A stretch of DNA of 8,966 bases from JALOBO01 sp023228225 (GCA_041663585.1 JBAYMN010000026.1:1-8966), one strand, 5' to 3'. Shown: positions 1 through 7,482, numbered from the stretch's first letter. Translations and numbers: made by a program. Notes: a model not told the origin generated them from the sequence alone.

Positions 1-2
1 CA

Positions 3-3000
3 ACCCAATATGTAATAAGTGGGCAAAAAGTAACCGAGCCAACCGATCCAACAAGAAGTGGCTATGTTTTCAGTGCTTGGTACAAAGAATCAGGCTTTAC
101 TAACTTATGGGTATTTAATACCGATACGGTAACAGCGACCACAACCCTGTATGCAAAGTGGACAGCAAATGCTTATGAAATAACATATAGTGCATCATCG
201 GCAACGGGAGCATGGACATATAACAGCACATATTATACTTATACCGCTGATACATCAGCAGTAACTTATGTACAGTATGATAATAATTACGGATATGTAT
301 GTAAAACTAGTGGTGGAACATACAGTTCAAGTATAGCATTACCAGTACCTGTAAGGACAGGATATACATTTACAGGTTGGTTTACCGCTACAAGTGGTGG
401 AACACAAATAACAATTTCTTCTACCGTATCAGTAACAACAGATACAACATATTATGCACAGTGGACAGCAAATTATAGCAGAGTAAATTATAATGTAAAT
501 GGCGGGATAACACCAACAAATATACTTTTGAATGTTGATTTAGACTATGGCTGGACAAAAGACTATAATACAGGAATTTTATGGAATGATATAGCGGGTC
601 CCACAGGGGTAACAGCGCCAGTAGTAAGTTTCTACGATGCAGATACGAGCCAAGCCGGAATTTGGTATTCATTTGGCGATTACGCACCCCAAGATGTAAG
701 TACTACCTATACCATTAGTGTATATGTGAAAACTAATGACTCCAACTTTTATATTCGGGCATATACCGCAGACAACAGTGAAACCGGAAGACAATATACG
801 GATTACACATTGGTACCAAACGATAGTGCATGGCACAGAATATCTTGGACAATTACCACACCATCGGATACAACTTCTGATTCTTTAAGTTTTCATTACA
901 CATTTGGAAATGCACAAGGTGAAACTCAAAGAACATGGCTTTGTGCGCCTCAAATGGAAGTTGGTAGCACTGCTACTGCTTTCAATTTTGCATCTGTTTA
1001 TGTACCTACTGACACCGTAATGGAAAAATTTATTCCGGTATTAACAAGAACAGGTTATACACTTGCTAGTTGGAACACATTGGCAAATGGCAGTGGAACT
1101 ACTAAAAGTGCATCTTCAACAAAAACAAGCAGTGAAGAAACTTGGTATGCACAATGGACAGCAAATCAATACACCGTAACATTTGATAAACAAACTGGAA
1201 CAGGTGGTAGTAATAGTGTACTTGCAACATTTAATGACAATATGCCAACAGCAACCGCACCTACTCTAACAGGTTATACATTTAGCGGATATTATACATC
1301 TGTGTGCGGAGTGGGAACACAGTATTATACATCAGCAATGGATAGTGCGAGAACTTGGAATATTGCAAATAACACTACATTATACGCATGCTGGACAGCA
1401 ACACTTACATTAAATAGTAACAGTGGTATAATTGCCACTGCACCTAGTGGCGAATGGACAGGAAGTGGAAGTAGTGCGACTAAGACAGTTACATATGATG
1501 CTTCTGTTGGCACGCTACCCTTATCAGCAAATATGTCAAGAATGGGTTACATATTTATAGGTTGGAATACCGCTTCAAACGGTAGTGGTATAGCGTATAA
1601 TTCGGCAACAATATTTACTTATGCAAGCGGTAACTTGACAGTTTATGCACAATGGACTGCAATTTCGGTAACACCCACTTCGGTAATATGGAACACTTCA
1701 AGCACGCCCACATTAACAATAGCAAATTATAGTGCATTAGAAACTTCCGATAAGAGTATAAGAATATCAATTTATAGAAGTGGACCTGTATCAATGTTAA
1801 ATGAACGCAAAACAATAAATTCTAGTGGTACAGATACGGTTTACTCATCGTGGACACCTACTCAAAAAGTAACATATACAATAGAAGTTTATGTAGGCGG
1901 AACAGGTTCGGCAGATGGAGTATTAAGATACAGTGGTAGCCTTACTACTGGATATCAAATAGCCTTAATTGCTGTAACCCCTGCTTCCCAAAGTTATGGA
2001 TATGGAGCAAGCGTTGTATATACAGCAACAGTAAGCAATTACGCATATGTAGATCCAGCGCAAAGTCTAACACTGACGATTGCAGATAGCACAGGTATGC
2101 CATCATCGGAAACAATTTCGGCTAGCGTGATATTTAATGAATGGGTGCCTACTCCTTCTAACACCACGCGCGGGACGCATACTGTAACTGTAACCGCCGG
2201 TGATGGTGGTGCGGGTACAACATCAATTGTTATAACGTATTCAACAGTAATAGCCGGTTTAACAATAACGCCTACCGGAAATTTAACCCAATCAAAAACA
2301 AGTGTAGTAACTGCATTTACACAAATTGCATATTCGCTTAGTTGGACAAACGAAAGTTATAATGACCCTGCAAGCACTATTAAGTGGTATGTAAACGGTA
2401 CACAATCACAAAGCGGAACAAGTAAGTCATTCTATTACACTCCATCAGCACAAGGCATATTTAATGTTACCGCAAGTGTAACAACAGATAGCGAACATAC
2501 AAGTGGTGGGGTAATGGCAACTGCTACTAATATGATTACAGTAGTACCAAAATCCACTAACGCAGGCACTGGAACAATTGCATTTAGTTTGACAAGTACG
2601 GCACAAAATGGTAAATTATTAAAATATACAGACATTACTGAACAAGTGGATTCCGAATTTGATTCTGCACCACAAACGCCTTCAATTGCACTTGCAAATG
2701 ATTCAGCGTTATCAACGCTCATCACTAACAAATATAAATATGGCACGCTCACTGCAAATTCTCAAATTGGGTTAAAACTTGGTAATGCTGTACTTTATGT
2801 TGATCCTTTAAATGCAGTATCTGTTGGGACAATAACAACACCCACAACATCTTTTGACTTGATATTACATCATGCGGGTGCATATTTAAGTTTTGTGGCA
2901 AGATACTATCAATTACAAATGATAGTTACGAGTGCTGATGGACTTACACAATTAGGTACAATGGTTCTTAATGTCATAGTTGATGAATATACGCAATACG

Positions 3001-3470
3001 ATTTTAGTGTAGTAGCACCGCTTAGTATGACAATTACAATAGATTCAAATGAAGAATCGTTTGAAGAAGAAGATGAATCCGAATTACAAAACAATTCGCC
3101 TTTCCCAATAATTATTTCAATGGGTATTGCTCCTGATACTGGTGCGCCCGCACTTATTGACTATACAACTAAGGATACTGACCATAACTACGATTTAAGT
3201 TCTTACTGGTATTCATTAGGCACATTGGGCACATCTGCTGGCTTGTTAATAGGTATTAAAGTAGGAGCGCAAACTAACGATGAAACTTGGTTTAACACCA
3301 TAAATACTGATGTATTAATAACAGACCACTTAGTGTCATCTCTATACAATAGCGGTTTATCTAAGATAGGTATTTGGCTTGTTGTAAGACATGGACTAGC
3401 GTGGCCGGTAAGCACTGAATACACTTATACATATACATTTACAATAGAACCTTCAACTGATGATGAATAA
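3..3470 (+). CDS. Giant surface protein with InlB-type B-repeats, 3' part (5' end outside window)
   Basis: The frame is open from the first complete codon at 3, giving 1155 visible residues, so the start lies upstream; a TTG at 528 is internal. Repeats of the InlB B-repeat (Listeria-Bacteroides, Flg_new) type end in the signature L/T-Y-A-x-W-T-A at about nt 170, 473, 1168, 1400 and 1662, with R-T-G-Y-x-F-x-G-W in the middle. The third repeat is interrupted at about 510-1000 by a carbohydrate-binding-like module. Three Ig-like or beta-sandwich segments follow (about 1663-1965, 1966-2245, 2246-2560), then a C-terminal region of about 300 residues with an acidic insert (nt 3048-3080). I see no LPXTG motif, C-terminal membrane helix or SLH domain, so the anchoring is unknown. 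B-repeat proteins are typically exported adhesins or surface proteins; the ligand cannot be read here. The next gene starts 39 bp downstream with no terminator between them. Confidence 0.93.
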   Translation, partial: TQYVISGQKVTEPTDPTRSGYVFSAWYKESGFTNLWVFNTDTVTATTTLYAKWTANAYEITYSASSATGAWTYNSTYYTYTADTSAVTYVQYDNNYGYVCKTSGGTYSSSIALPVPVRTGYTFTGWFTATSGGTQITISSTVSVTTDTTYYAQWTANYSRVNYNVNGGITPTNILLNVDLDYGWTKDYNTGILWNDIAGPTGVTAPVVSFYDADTSQAGIWYSFGDYAPQDVSTTYTISVYVKTNDSNFYIRAYTADNSETGRQYTDYTLVPNDSAWHRISWTITTPSDTTSDSLSFHYTFGNAQGETQRTWLCAPQMEVGSTATAFNFASVYVPTDTVMEKFIPVLTRTGYTLASWNTLANGSGTTKSASSTKTSSEETWYAQWTANQYTVTFDKQTGTGGSNSVLATFNDNMPTATAPTLTGYTFSGYYTSVCGVGTQYYTSAMDSARTWNIANNTTLYACWTATLTLNSNSGIIATAPSGEWTGSGSSATKTVTYDASVGTLPLSANMSRMGYIFIGWNTASNGSGIAYNSATIFTYASGNLTVYAQWTAISVTPTSVIWNTSSTPTLTIANYSALETSDKSIRISIYRSGPVSMLNERKTINSSGTDTVYSSWTPTQKVTYTIEVYVGGTGSADGVLRYSGSLTTGYQIALIAVTPASQSYGYGASVVYTATVSNYAYVDPAQSLTLTIADSTGMPSSETISASVIFNEWVPTPSNTTRGTHTVTVTAGDGGAGTTSIVITYSTVIAGLTITPTGNLTQSKTSVVTAFTQIAYSLSWTNESYNDPASTIKWYVNGTQSQSGTSKSFYYTPSAQGIFNVTASVTTDSEHTSGGVMATATNMITVVPKSTNAGTGTIAFSLTSTAQNGKLLKYTDITEQVDSEFDSAPQTPSIALANDSALSTLITNKYKYGTLTANSQIGLKLGNAVLYVDPLNAVSVGTITTPTTSFDLILHHAGAYLSFVARYYQLQMIVTSADGLTQLGTMVLNVIVDEYTQYDFSVVAPLSMTITIDSNEESFEEEDESELQNNSPFPIIISMGIAPDTGAPALIDYTTKDTDHNYDLSSYWYSLGTLGTSAGLLIGIKVGAQTNDETWFNTINTDVLITDHLVSSLYNSGLSKIGIWLVVRHGLAWPVSTEYTYTYTFTIEPSTDDE
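510..1000 (+). other. Carbohydrate-binding-like module inserted in a B-repeat
   Basis: The third repeat opens normally with a Y-N-V-N-G-G strand, then about 165 residues intervene before its second half (R-T-G-Y-T-L-A-S-W-N, ending W-Y-A-Q-W-T-A) resumes. The insert alternates beta-strand patterns (Y-T-I-S-V-Y-V-K, W-H-R-I-S-W-T-I) and ends in A-P-Q-M-E-V-G-S-T-A-T-A-F. That ending is familiar from CBM4/9-like jelly-roll modules of phage tail fibres and bacterial surface proteins. Sugar binding is inferred from this resemblance and no ligand residues are identified. Confidence 0.5.
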
Positions 3471-3494
3471 CTAGTTAATAAAATACGATTTTTT

Positions 3495-3501
3495 AAAGGA
3501 G
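3495..3501 (+). promoter_or_regulatory. Ribosome binding site of the J-like membrane protein gene
   Basis: AAAGGAG lies 8 nt before the ATG at 3510 and fixes that start. It sits in a 39-bp gap after the preceding stop codon without any hairpin, which supports co-transcription with the surface protein gene. Confidence 0.85.
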
Positions 3502-3509
3502 ACAAATCA

Positions 3510-5066
3510 ATGGACAAACAAAACACCAAAGCACCAAAAAAGAATTTATATCAGACACTAGGTTTAGAGCCAAATGCCACAGTTAAAGAGATACAAAAGG
3601 CACATAATAGCCTACTAAAAATGTATCACCCGCAGGTCAATAAAGCACCTTCTGCACTTATAAAATATATGGCTATTGAAAAGGCATATAAAGTGCTTTC
3701 TGACCCAAAATCAAAATCAGAATATGATATAAAAAATTTTGGAGGGCAGAATAAGCCTAGTGTTAGTGTAAGCGAGCCAAAAGAAGCCCCTGTAAAATCC
3801 GAGTTAAAAGTAAAAAAAGCAAAAGTAGAAACTGTAATTAAAGCAGAAGAGCCCAAGGCAGAAGTTGTAACTAAACCCAGTGAACCAAAGGCTGAAAAGG
3901 CAAAAATAAAAGAGCCAAAGACTGAAACCAAAGTTAAAGAAAAAGAGCCGAAGATAGAAAAAGTAAAAACTGAAAGATTAGTTGAAAAAATAGATGACGG
4001 TAAAAAAGTTAAAGAAACCAGCAAAACAGAAATGGTAGCAAGTGCAAGCAGTTTGGTAGAGCCAGTTAAAACCGAAGAGTCTAAGGTAGAAGAGCCAATT
4101 AAAAATGATATTCAACCAATAAAAGAGGCAGAAGTTAAGCCGGAGGAAACAAAACCAATTGTAGATAAAGAACCAGTAAAAGCAGATGATTCTTCAAAAA
4201 CCGAAAATTTAATTGCTAGCGAACTTGAAAGTGTAACTACAAAAGAAGAAGAAAAAGGGAAAAAATCTGTGGAAAATAAAGGCGAAGAAAAAAAAGAAAT
4301 AAAAAAACTAAAAAAATTAAAAAAAGATGAAGACGATGATGATGATGATAAACTTGTACCTATAATAATTTTACCACGAAAAAGAGGAAAAACACCCATT
4401 ACAAATAAAACTGACTTAGAAATATTAAAAGAAAAACAACGTAAAAAAGAAAGACTAAAAAGAGTGGCATTCTTATTACTTGCAATACTTTTCTTTTTAA
4501 GCACAATTATGTCGGTAATACAAGTTGAAGAACGATCTATTTGGTCGTGGATTTTTAATCCTTCCGGGGTCATTGAACAAGGTCCACCAGAAGGTGGTGA
4601 TGATGATGATTATACACAACTAGATGCTGATGAACAGCGTATTACAATTAATGCGCTAATTACATTTTCTAGTTACACAGGAAACGGAAATATTCGTATT
4701 TATAATCATAGAACTAATGTAGTGTATCAAAAAATTAATCTTCGCGTAAGATTTGGTGCAGATGCCGAAGGCGTTGGACCAATAATATATACAAATCCTA
4801 CTAACATATTTGGTACACCAATACTATTAAAACCTGATCAGAGCATCACTAGTGATCGTATGAATGCACTTGGCAGAAGTATGGGGGGTAATACTGCTTA
4901 TGAGGAAGCACGAACATATGGCGAACAAAGATATTTAACCAAGTATGGTTCCATTCCATCAGGCTATGATATTTATGCTGTTGTTGCTGAATTCCAAGCA
5001 TATAACTCATCATCAAAATTATTAGGTCAAACAAATGCCGAAATATTTATATTTATAAAAATTTAA
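3510..5066 (+). CDS. Single-pass membrane protein with a degenerate N-terminal J domain and an extracellular beta domain
   Basis: The protein has 518 residues. Residues 12-75 match a DnaJ J domain (N-L-Y-Q-T-L-G-L, then A-Y-K-V-L-S-D-P and S-E-Y-D), but the HPD tripeptide needed to stimulate Hsp70 ATPase is H40-P41-Q42. A Lys/Glu/Pro-rich linker with repeated E-P-K units follows (about 78-317) and includes an acidic run at 273-280. Residues 319-337 form one hydrophobic helix flanked on the N side by K/R, so the J domain should face the cytoplasm (positive-inside rule). After a second Asp run (364-367), the outside part (about 370-518) looks like a beta sandwich: an N-x-R-x-Y-N-H-R-T-N stretch around N399 and a final Y-D-I-Y-A-V-V-A-E-F-Q-A-Y-N region from Y486. 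There are no G/F, zinc-finger or substrate-binding DnaJ domains, so it is not a housekeeping chaperone. A role as a cytoplasm-to-surface adaptor is inference. Confidence 0.93.
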   Translation: MDKQNTKAPKKNLYQTLGLEPNATVKEIQKAHNSLLKMYHPQVNKAPSALIKYMAIEKAYKVLSDPKSKSEYDIKNFGGQNKPSVSVSEPKEAPVKSELKVKKAKVETVIKAEEPKAEVVTKPSEPKAEKAKIKEPKTETKVKEKEPKIEKVKTERLVEKIDDGKKVKETSKTEMVASASSLVEPVKTEESKVEEPIKNDIQPIKEAEVKPEETKPIVDKEPVKADDSSKTENLIASELESVTTKEEEKGKKSVENKGEEKKEIKKLKKLKKDEDDDDDDKLVPIIILPRKRGKTPITNKTDLEILKEKQRKKERLKRVAFLLLAILFFLSTIMSVIQVEERSIWSWIFNPSGVIEQGPPEGGDDDDYTQLDADEQRITINALITFSSYTGNGNIRIYNHRTNVVYQKINLRVRFGADAEGVGPIIYTNPTNIFGTPILLKPDQSITSDRMNALGRSMGGNTAYEEARTYGEQRYLTKYGSIPSGYDIYAVVAEFQAYNSSSKLLGQTNAEIFIFIKI

Positions 5067-5072
5067 TTAAAA

Positions 5073-5279
5073 GGGACACCACGAGCCGATAAGTAGCGGA
5101 CACGCAAATGATAAGTATTCCGCTTGCCTAACGGTCAAGCGGAACTAGGCCCCGTTTAAACCAAATCTTTTTAACCATTTAGCCCCAAACAGAACCACCT
5201 AGCGTATTGATACGCGTCGGAACCTGTTTGGGGCTAAATCATTTAAAAATCTTTCGGTTTAAACTACTTATCGTGTCCC
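5073..5279 (-). ncRNA. Candidate structured element, copy A (minus-strand sense)
   Basis: The ends GGGACAC (5073-5079) and GTGTCCC (5273-5279) pair, as do GATAAGTAG (5088-5096) and CTACTTATC (5264-5272). Inside are two hairpins. The main one (5154-5264, 111 nt) is closed by GTTTAAACC/GGTTTAAAC and includes an AGA/GA internal loop. Its tip, read on the minus strand, has GTTCCGACG before and CTAGGTGGTT after a short GCGTA/TACGC helix. The second (5118-5144) has a 9-bp stem and a CCGTTAGG loop (minus strand). Copy B at 7532-7692 repeats both hairpins in the opposite orientation with compensatory stem changes. One G-U pair in the main stem exists only if the minus strand is read as RNA. I do not recognise the family. 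It could instead be a DNA hairpin element such as a MITE. Confidence 0.55.
5118..5144 (-). repeat. Small conserved-loop hairpin of copy A
   Basis: TTCCGCTTG (5118-5126) pairs perfectly with CAAGCGGAA (5136-5144). The 9-nt loop reads ACCGTTAGG on the minus strand. The same loop with altered but still perfect stems recurs at 7666-7692 and 7212-7248. Confidence 0.85.
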
Positions 5280-5330
5280 ATTTTAGCAAAGATAAAATAT
5301 TGCTTCACTTTATGGCCTTGCTAATGTGTA

Positions 5331-5472
5331 TTAATAAATGTATGTATTATATATTAGTATATATAGTATATAATAACAAAAAAATTTGAATAGAAAATTG
5401 AAGTAGCATAAAATTTAATAATATTATACTTGTGATTTTGCTACATATATATTTTATATATGTAGCAAAATC
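5331..5472 (+). repeat. AT-rich block with short direct repeat (copy 1) and 18-bp hairpin
   Basis: TATTATATA and TATATAATA can form a 9-bp hairpin just upstream of 5380. The direct repeat TAGAAAATTGAAGTAGCATA starts at 5391; relatives occur at 7084, 7345 and 7439. GTAGCA (5403-5408) can pair with TGCTAC (5439-5444), but that arm also belongs to a perfect 18-bp stem, 5434-5451 with 5455-5472 around a TTT loop, so the two pairings compete. The arrangement resembles 7365-7482. The function is unknown; there is no U-run typical of an intrinsic terminator. Confidence 0.6.
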
Positions 5473-5526
5473 CTTGCAAGTATCAGCGTTTTTTGTGCCC
5501 ATTTGAATGCGAAACAACAAAAACAC

Positions 5527-5555
5527 TTGACATTAAAAGACAATTAAATTATACT
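5527..5555 (+). promoter_or_regulatory. Sigma-A type promoter of the ATPase gene
   Basis: A perfect -35 box TTGACA (5527-5532), a 17-nt spacer and a -10 box TATACT (5550-5555) predict transcription from about 5562, leaving a leader of about 37 nt before the ATG at 5599. The gene is therefore likely transcribed independently of the upstream surface operon. Confidence 0.85.
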
Positions 5556-5589
5556 CATTACGAAAAAGTGTTACAAATAACAAAAATTC

Positions 5590-5595
5590 GGAGTG
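5590..5595 (+). promoter_or_regulatory. Ribosome binding site that decides the ATPase start
   Basis: GGAGTG contains the GGAG core 5 nt before ATG 5599. The in-frame GTG at 5593 shares its G with this core and so has no ribosome binding site of its own, which makes it an unlikely start. Confidence 0.7.
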
Positions 5596-5598
5596 AAT

Positions 5599-6858
5599 AT
5601 GGAAATAAAAAGGATTAGTTATTTAAATAAACTTATTAACAGAGAAAATAATGGATTAGTTAAGGTAATAACTGGTATAAGACGTTGCGGTAAATCTTAC
5701 TTGCTTTTCAATTTGTATTACAATTATTTAATATCGAAAGGCGTTGATAAAGAGAAAATTATAAAAATTCCACTAGATGATATAAATTTTAAAGAATTGA
5801 GGGATTCTTTGAAATTATACAGTTATATTAAAAATTTAATTATTGATGACAAAACGACATATTATGTATTTTTAGATGAGATACAGTTTGTTGCTGATTT
5901 TGCTGATTTGATAAATGGTCTTACTCATATTCAAAATCTAGATATTTATGTTACTGGTAGTAATTCCAAATTTTTATCAAAAGATATTTTAACTGAGTTT
6001 AGAGGTAGGGGAGATGAAATTAGAGTTCGTCCATTAAATTTTATTGAATTTTCTTCTGCATACAATGGAAATACTATTGAAGCGTGGAAAGAGTTTTATA
6101 CTTACGGAGGAATGCCATTAATTTTATCAAGAAAAGATGATGAACAAAAAGCAGATTACCTTACTAATTTGTTTAAAAAAGTGTATTTGTGCGATATCAT
6201 AGAAAGAAACAATATTAAAAATGATGCCGAACTAGAAGATATGGCAAATATTTTGGCCTCATCTATTGGTTCTTTGACAAACCCCCTAAAACTTGCAAAT
6301 ACTTTCAAAACAATAAATAGAAGCTTGACAACCGACAAAACAATAAAGTTGTATTTAGACTATTTAACAGATTCTTTTTTAATAGAAAAAACGGTTAGAT
6401 ATGATGTAAAGGGCAAAAAATATATCAGCACGCCATCAAAATATTATTTTGCAGATGTTGGATTGAGAAATGCAACGCTTAATTTTAGGCAACAAGAAGA
6501 AAATCATATAATGGAAAACATTTTATACAACGAATTGAGATCTAGAGATTATAATGTTGACATAGGGGTTGTTGATACTTTTGAAAAAAATGCCAATGGA
6601 GTAAAAGAGAGAAAACAACTAGAAATTGACTTTATTGCAAGTAGAGGTAATAAAAAATATTATATTCAATCTGCGTTTGAGATAAGTAGCCAAGATAAAG
6701 AAAATCAAGAAAAGAAGTCTTTATTAAAAATCAATGATTCTTTTAAAAAGATAATTATTGTAAAAGATGATATTAAATTAAAAATAGATGATAATGGAAT
6801 TATTACGATGGGCATAATGGAGTTTTTACTTAATGTAAATAGTTTAGAAACGCTGTAA
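5599..6858 (+). CDS. AAA ATPase, ATP-binding/DUF4143 family
   Basis: The protein has 419 residues, typical for the family. The AAA part has Walker A G-I-R-R-C-G-K-S (26-33), Walker B V-F-L-D-E (90-94), a sensor-1-like V-T-G-S-N-S (118-123) and an arginine-rich R-G-R-G segment soon after, matching the AAA_14 domain. The C-terminal half fits DUF4143, ending with E-I-D-F-I-A (342-347) and a Y-Y-I-Q-S-A strand (Q357), which resembles a PD-(D/E)XK fold core. The family is widespread in bacteria and archaea, often as scattered accessory genes, without an agreed function. I chose ATG 5599 because GGAG at 5590-5593 overlaps the alternative GTG at 5593 and is well spaced for the ATG. The gene stands alone with its own promoter and a terminator-like hairpin, between oppositely oriented copies A and B. 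No nuclease or toxin partner is seen. Confidence 0.93.
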   Translation: MEIKRISYLNKLINRENNGLVKVITGIRRCGKSYLLFNLYYNYLISKGVDKEKIIKIPLDDINFKELRDSLKLYSYIKNLIIDDKTTYYVFLDEIQFVADFADLINGLTHIQNLDIYVTGSNSKFLSKDILTEFRGRGDEIRVRPLNFIEFSSAYNGNTIEAWKEFYTYGGMPLILSRKDDEQKADYLTNLFKKVYLCDIIERNNIKNDAELEDMANILASSIGSLTNPLKLANTFKTINRSLTTDKTIKLYLDYLTDSFLIEKTVRYDVKGKKYISTPSKYYFADVGLRNATLNFRQQEENHIMENILYNELRSRDYNVDIGVVDTFEKNANGVKERKQLEIDFIASRGNKKYYIQSAFEISSQDKENQEKKSLLKINDSFKKIIIVKDDIKLKIDDNGIITMGIMEFLLNVNSLETL

Positions 6859-6865
6859 CAATTTA

Positions 6866-6928
6866 AAAGAGGAACCAAAAACGCTTGTACGCACATTGTG
6901 CTTGCAAGCGTTTTTGGTTCCCCTCTTT
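6866..6928. terminator. Long hairpin after the ATPase gene, probable terminator
   Basis: The arm 6866-6887 pairs with 6905-6928 over 22 bp, broken only by a 2-nt bulge (extra CC on the 3' side). The loop contains a further GCAC/GTGC mini-stem. It begins 8 nt after the stop codon. The following T-run is weak on the plus strand (CTCTTTAACC) and somewhat better on the minus strand (CTCTTTTAAA), so it may act in both directions or work as an mRNA-stabilising hairpin. Confidence 0.6.
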
Positions 6929-6932
6929 AACC

Positions 6933-7064
6933 GCATTTTTAATAAAAATGCTAATTCCCTCCGTTTTTAAGTTGCACTCTAAAAATTCAAGCTAGGCAAA
7001 GCCCAGCTATTCATTTTTAGAATGCCATTTGCTTCCAGCAGATGATTTAAAACTTTACCTGCGG
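6933..7064 (+). other. Chain of hairpins in the gene-free region after the ATPase
   Basis: Three stem-loops follow each other. 6933-6951 is a palindrome (GCATTTTT/AAAAATGC). 6974-7025 has nested pairs CTAAAAAT/ATTTTTAG (6979-6986 with 7013-7020), AGCT/AGCT (6990-6993 with 7005-7008) and GGC/GCC around an AAA loop. 7035-7064 pairs CC-A-GCAG with CTGCGG, with one bulged A. No reading frame here looks coding. With the flanking structures this could be one long structured transcript, but no second copy was found to test it. Confidence 0.45.
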
Positions 7065-7083
7065 TTTTCCATTATAGTTTATT

Positions 7084-7110
7084 TAGAAAAGTGAAGTAGC
7101 AGAAAGTTAG
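7084..7110 (+). repeat. Short direct repeat, copy 2
   Basis: TAGAAAAGTGAAGTAGCAGA at 7084-7103 matches the repeat at 5391 at most positions and lies just upstream of structured copy C. Unlike copies 1, 3 and 4, I found no downstream partner for its GTAGCA. Confidence 0.5.
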
Positions 7111-7124
7111 AAATTTTAAGATGA

Positions 7125-7248
7125 TTTCAGTCATTTTAGGTTCCGACGTGTATGATTACTCTAGGGTTCTAAAACGACTGAAAGCGATTAAAATAACAAC
7201 TTTGTGCGGTGATAATTTCCGCTTGACCGTTAGGCAAGCGGAAATTAT
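7125..7248 (+). ncRNA. Candidate structured element, copy C (short form)
   Basis: The first hairpin (7125-7183) pairs TTTCAGTC with GACTGAAA and TTTTAG with CTAAAA, with one A-C mismatch. Its tip keeps GTTCCGACG, a GTA/TAC helix and CTAGG followed by GTT, as in copies A and B, although the lower stem is unrelated. The second (7212-7248) is a perfect 14-bp stem with loop ACCGTTAGG. Order and orientation match copy B. Conservation of tips and loop while stems differ indicates that the tip sequences and the fold matter. A 63-codon frame (7121-7312) overlaps it and is probably chance. Confidence 0.5.
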
Positions 7249-7344
7249 AACTATGCTTATTTTTTCGCAGGGGATTTTTAAGCCGTATTGCACCACTATG
7301 TCAAACTATTAAAACACACAACATAATTTTGCTGTACCTTTTAA

Positions 7345-7409
7345 TAGAAAAATAAAGTAGTATACAAATTTACACTATATATATGTATATACTATATATT
7401 ACTAGTATA
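7345..7409 (+). repeat. Short direct repeat, copy 3, with alternative hairpins
   Basis: TAGAAAAATAAAGTAGTATA at 7345-7364 is a diverged copy of the repeat. TATACTA (7388-7394) can pair either with TAGTATA inside the repeat (7358-7364) or with TAGTATA at 7403-7409, giving two exclusive folds. The sequence is very AT-rich, so chance pairing cannot be excluded. Confidence 0.4.
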
Positions 7410-7438
7410 AGTATATAAATTCTTATAACATGTTAGTT

Positions 7439-7482
7439 AAATAAAAAAGTGAAGTATCATAAAATTTAATTTTTCTTGATAC
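7439..7482 (+). repeat. Short direct repeat, copy 4, with hairpin
   Basis: GTGAAGTATCATAAAATTTA (7449-7468) matches copy 1 closely. GTATCA (7454-7459) pairs with TGATAC (7477-7482); in copy 1 the corresponding pair is GTAGCA with TGCTAC. The G-C pair of copy 1 is replaced by T-A here, which is a compensatory change. Confidence 0.5.

Noticed and set aside
528..530. TTG as the start of the surface protein
   Set aside because: The same frame continues upstream to the window edge with two more B-repeats, so this codon is internal leucine.
3626..4573. Minus-strand frames of 132 and 153 codons
   Set aside because: They are antisense shadows of the Lys/Glu-rich linker, giving Phe/Ser-rich low-complexity products.
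5127..5135. GCCTAAC/GTTAGGC-like strings reminiscent of integron attC core sites
   Set aside because: They sit in the loop of a small hairpin and not at the ends of a folded site, there is no second core pair in attC arrangement, and no integrase is present.
5193..5224. tRNA-like or T-arm sequence in the GTTCCGAC tip
   Set aside because: No acceptor stem, D-arm or anticodon arm can be drawn around it.
5207..5389. Plus-strand frame of 60 codons
   Set aside because: It starts inside the main hairpin of copy A and runs into AT-rich repeats; no ribosome binding site.
7121..7312. Plus-strand frame of 63 codons
   Set aside because: It overlaps structured copy C almost entirely, has no ribosome binding site and shows no recognisable protein features.
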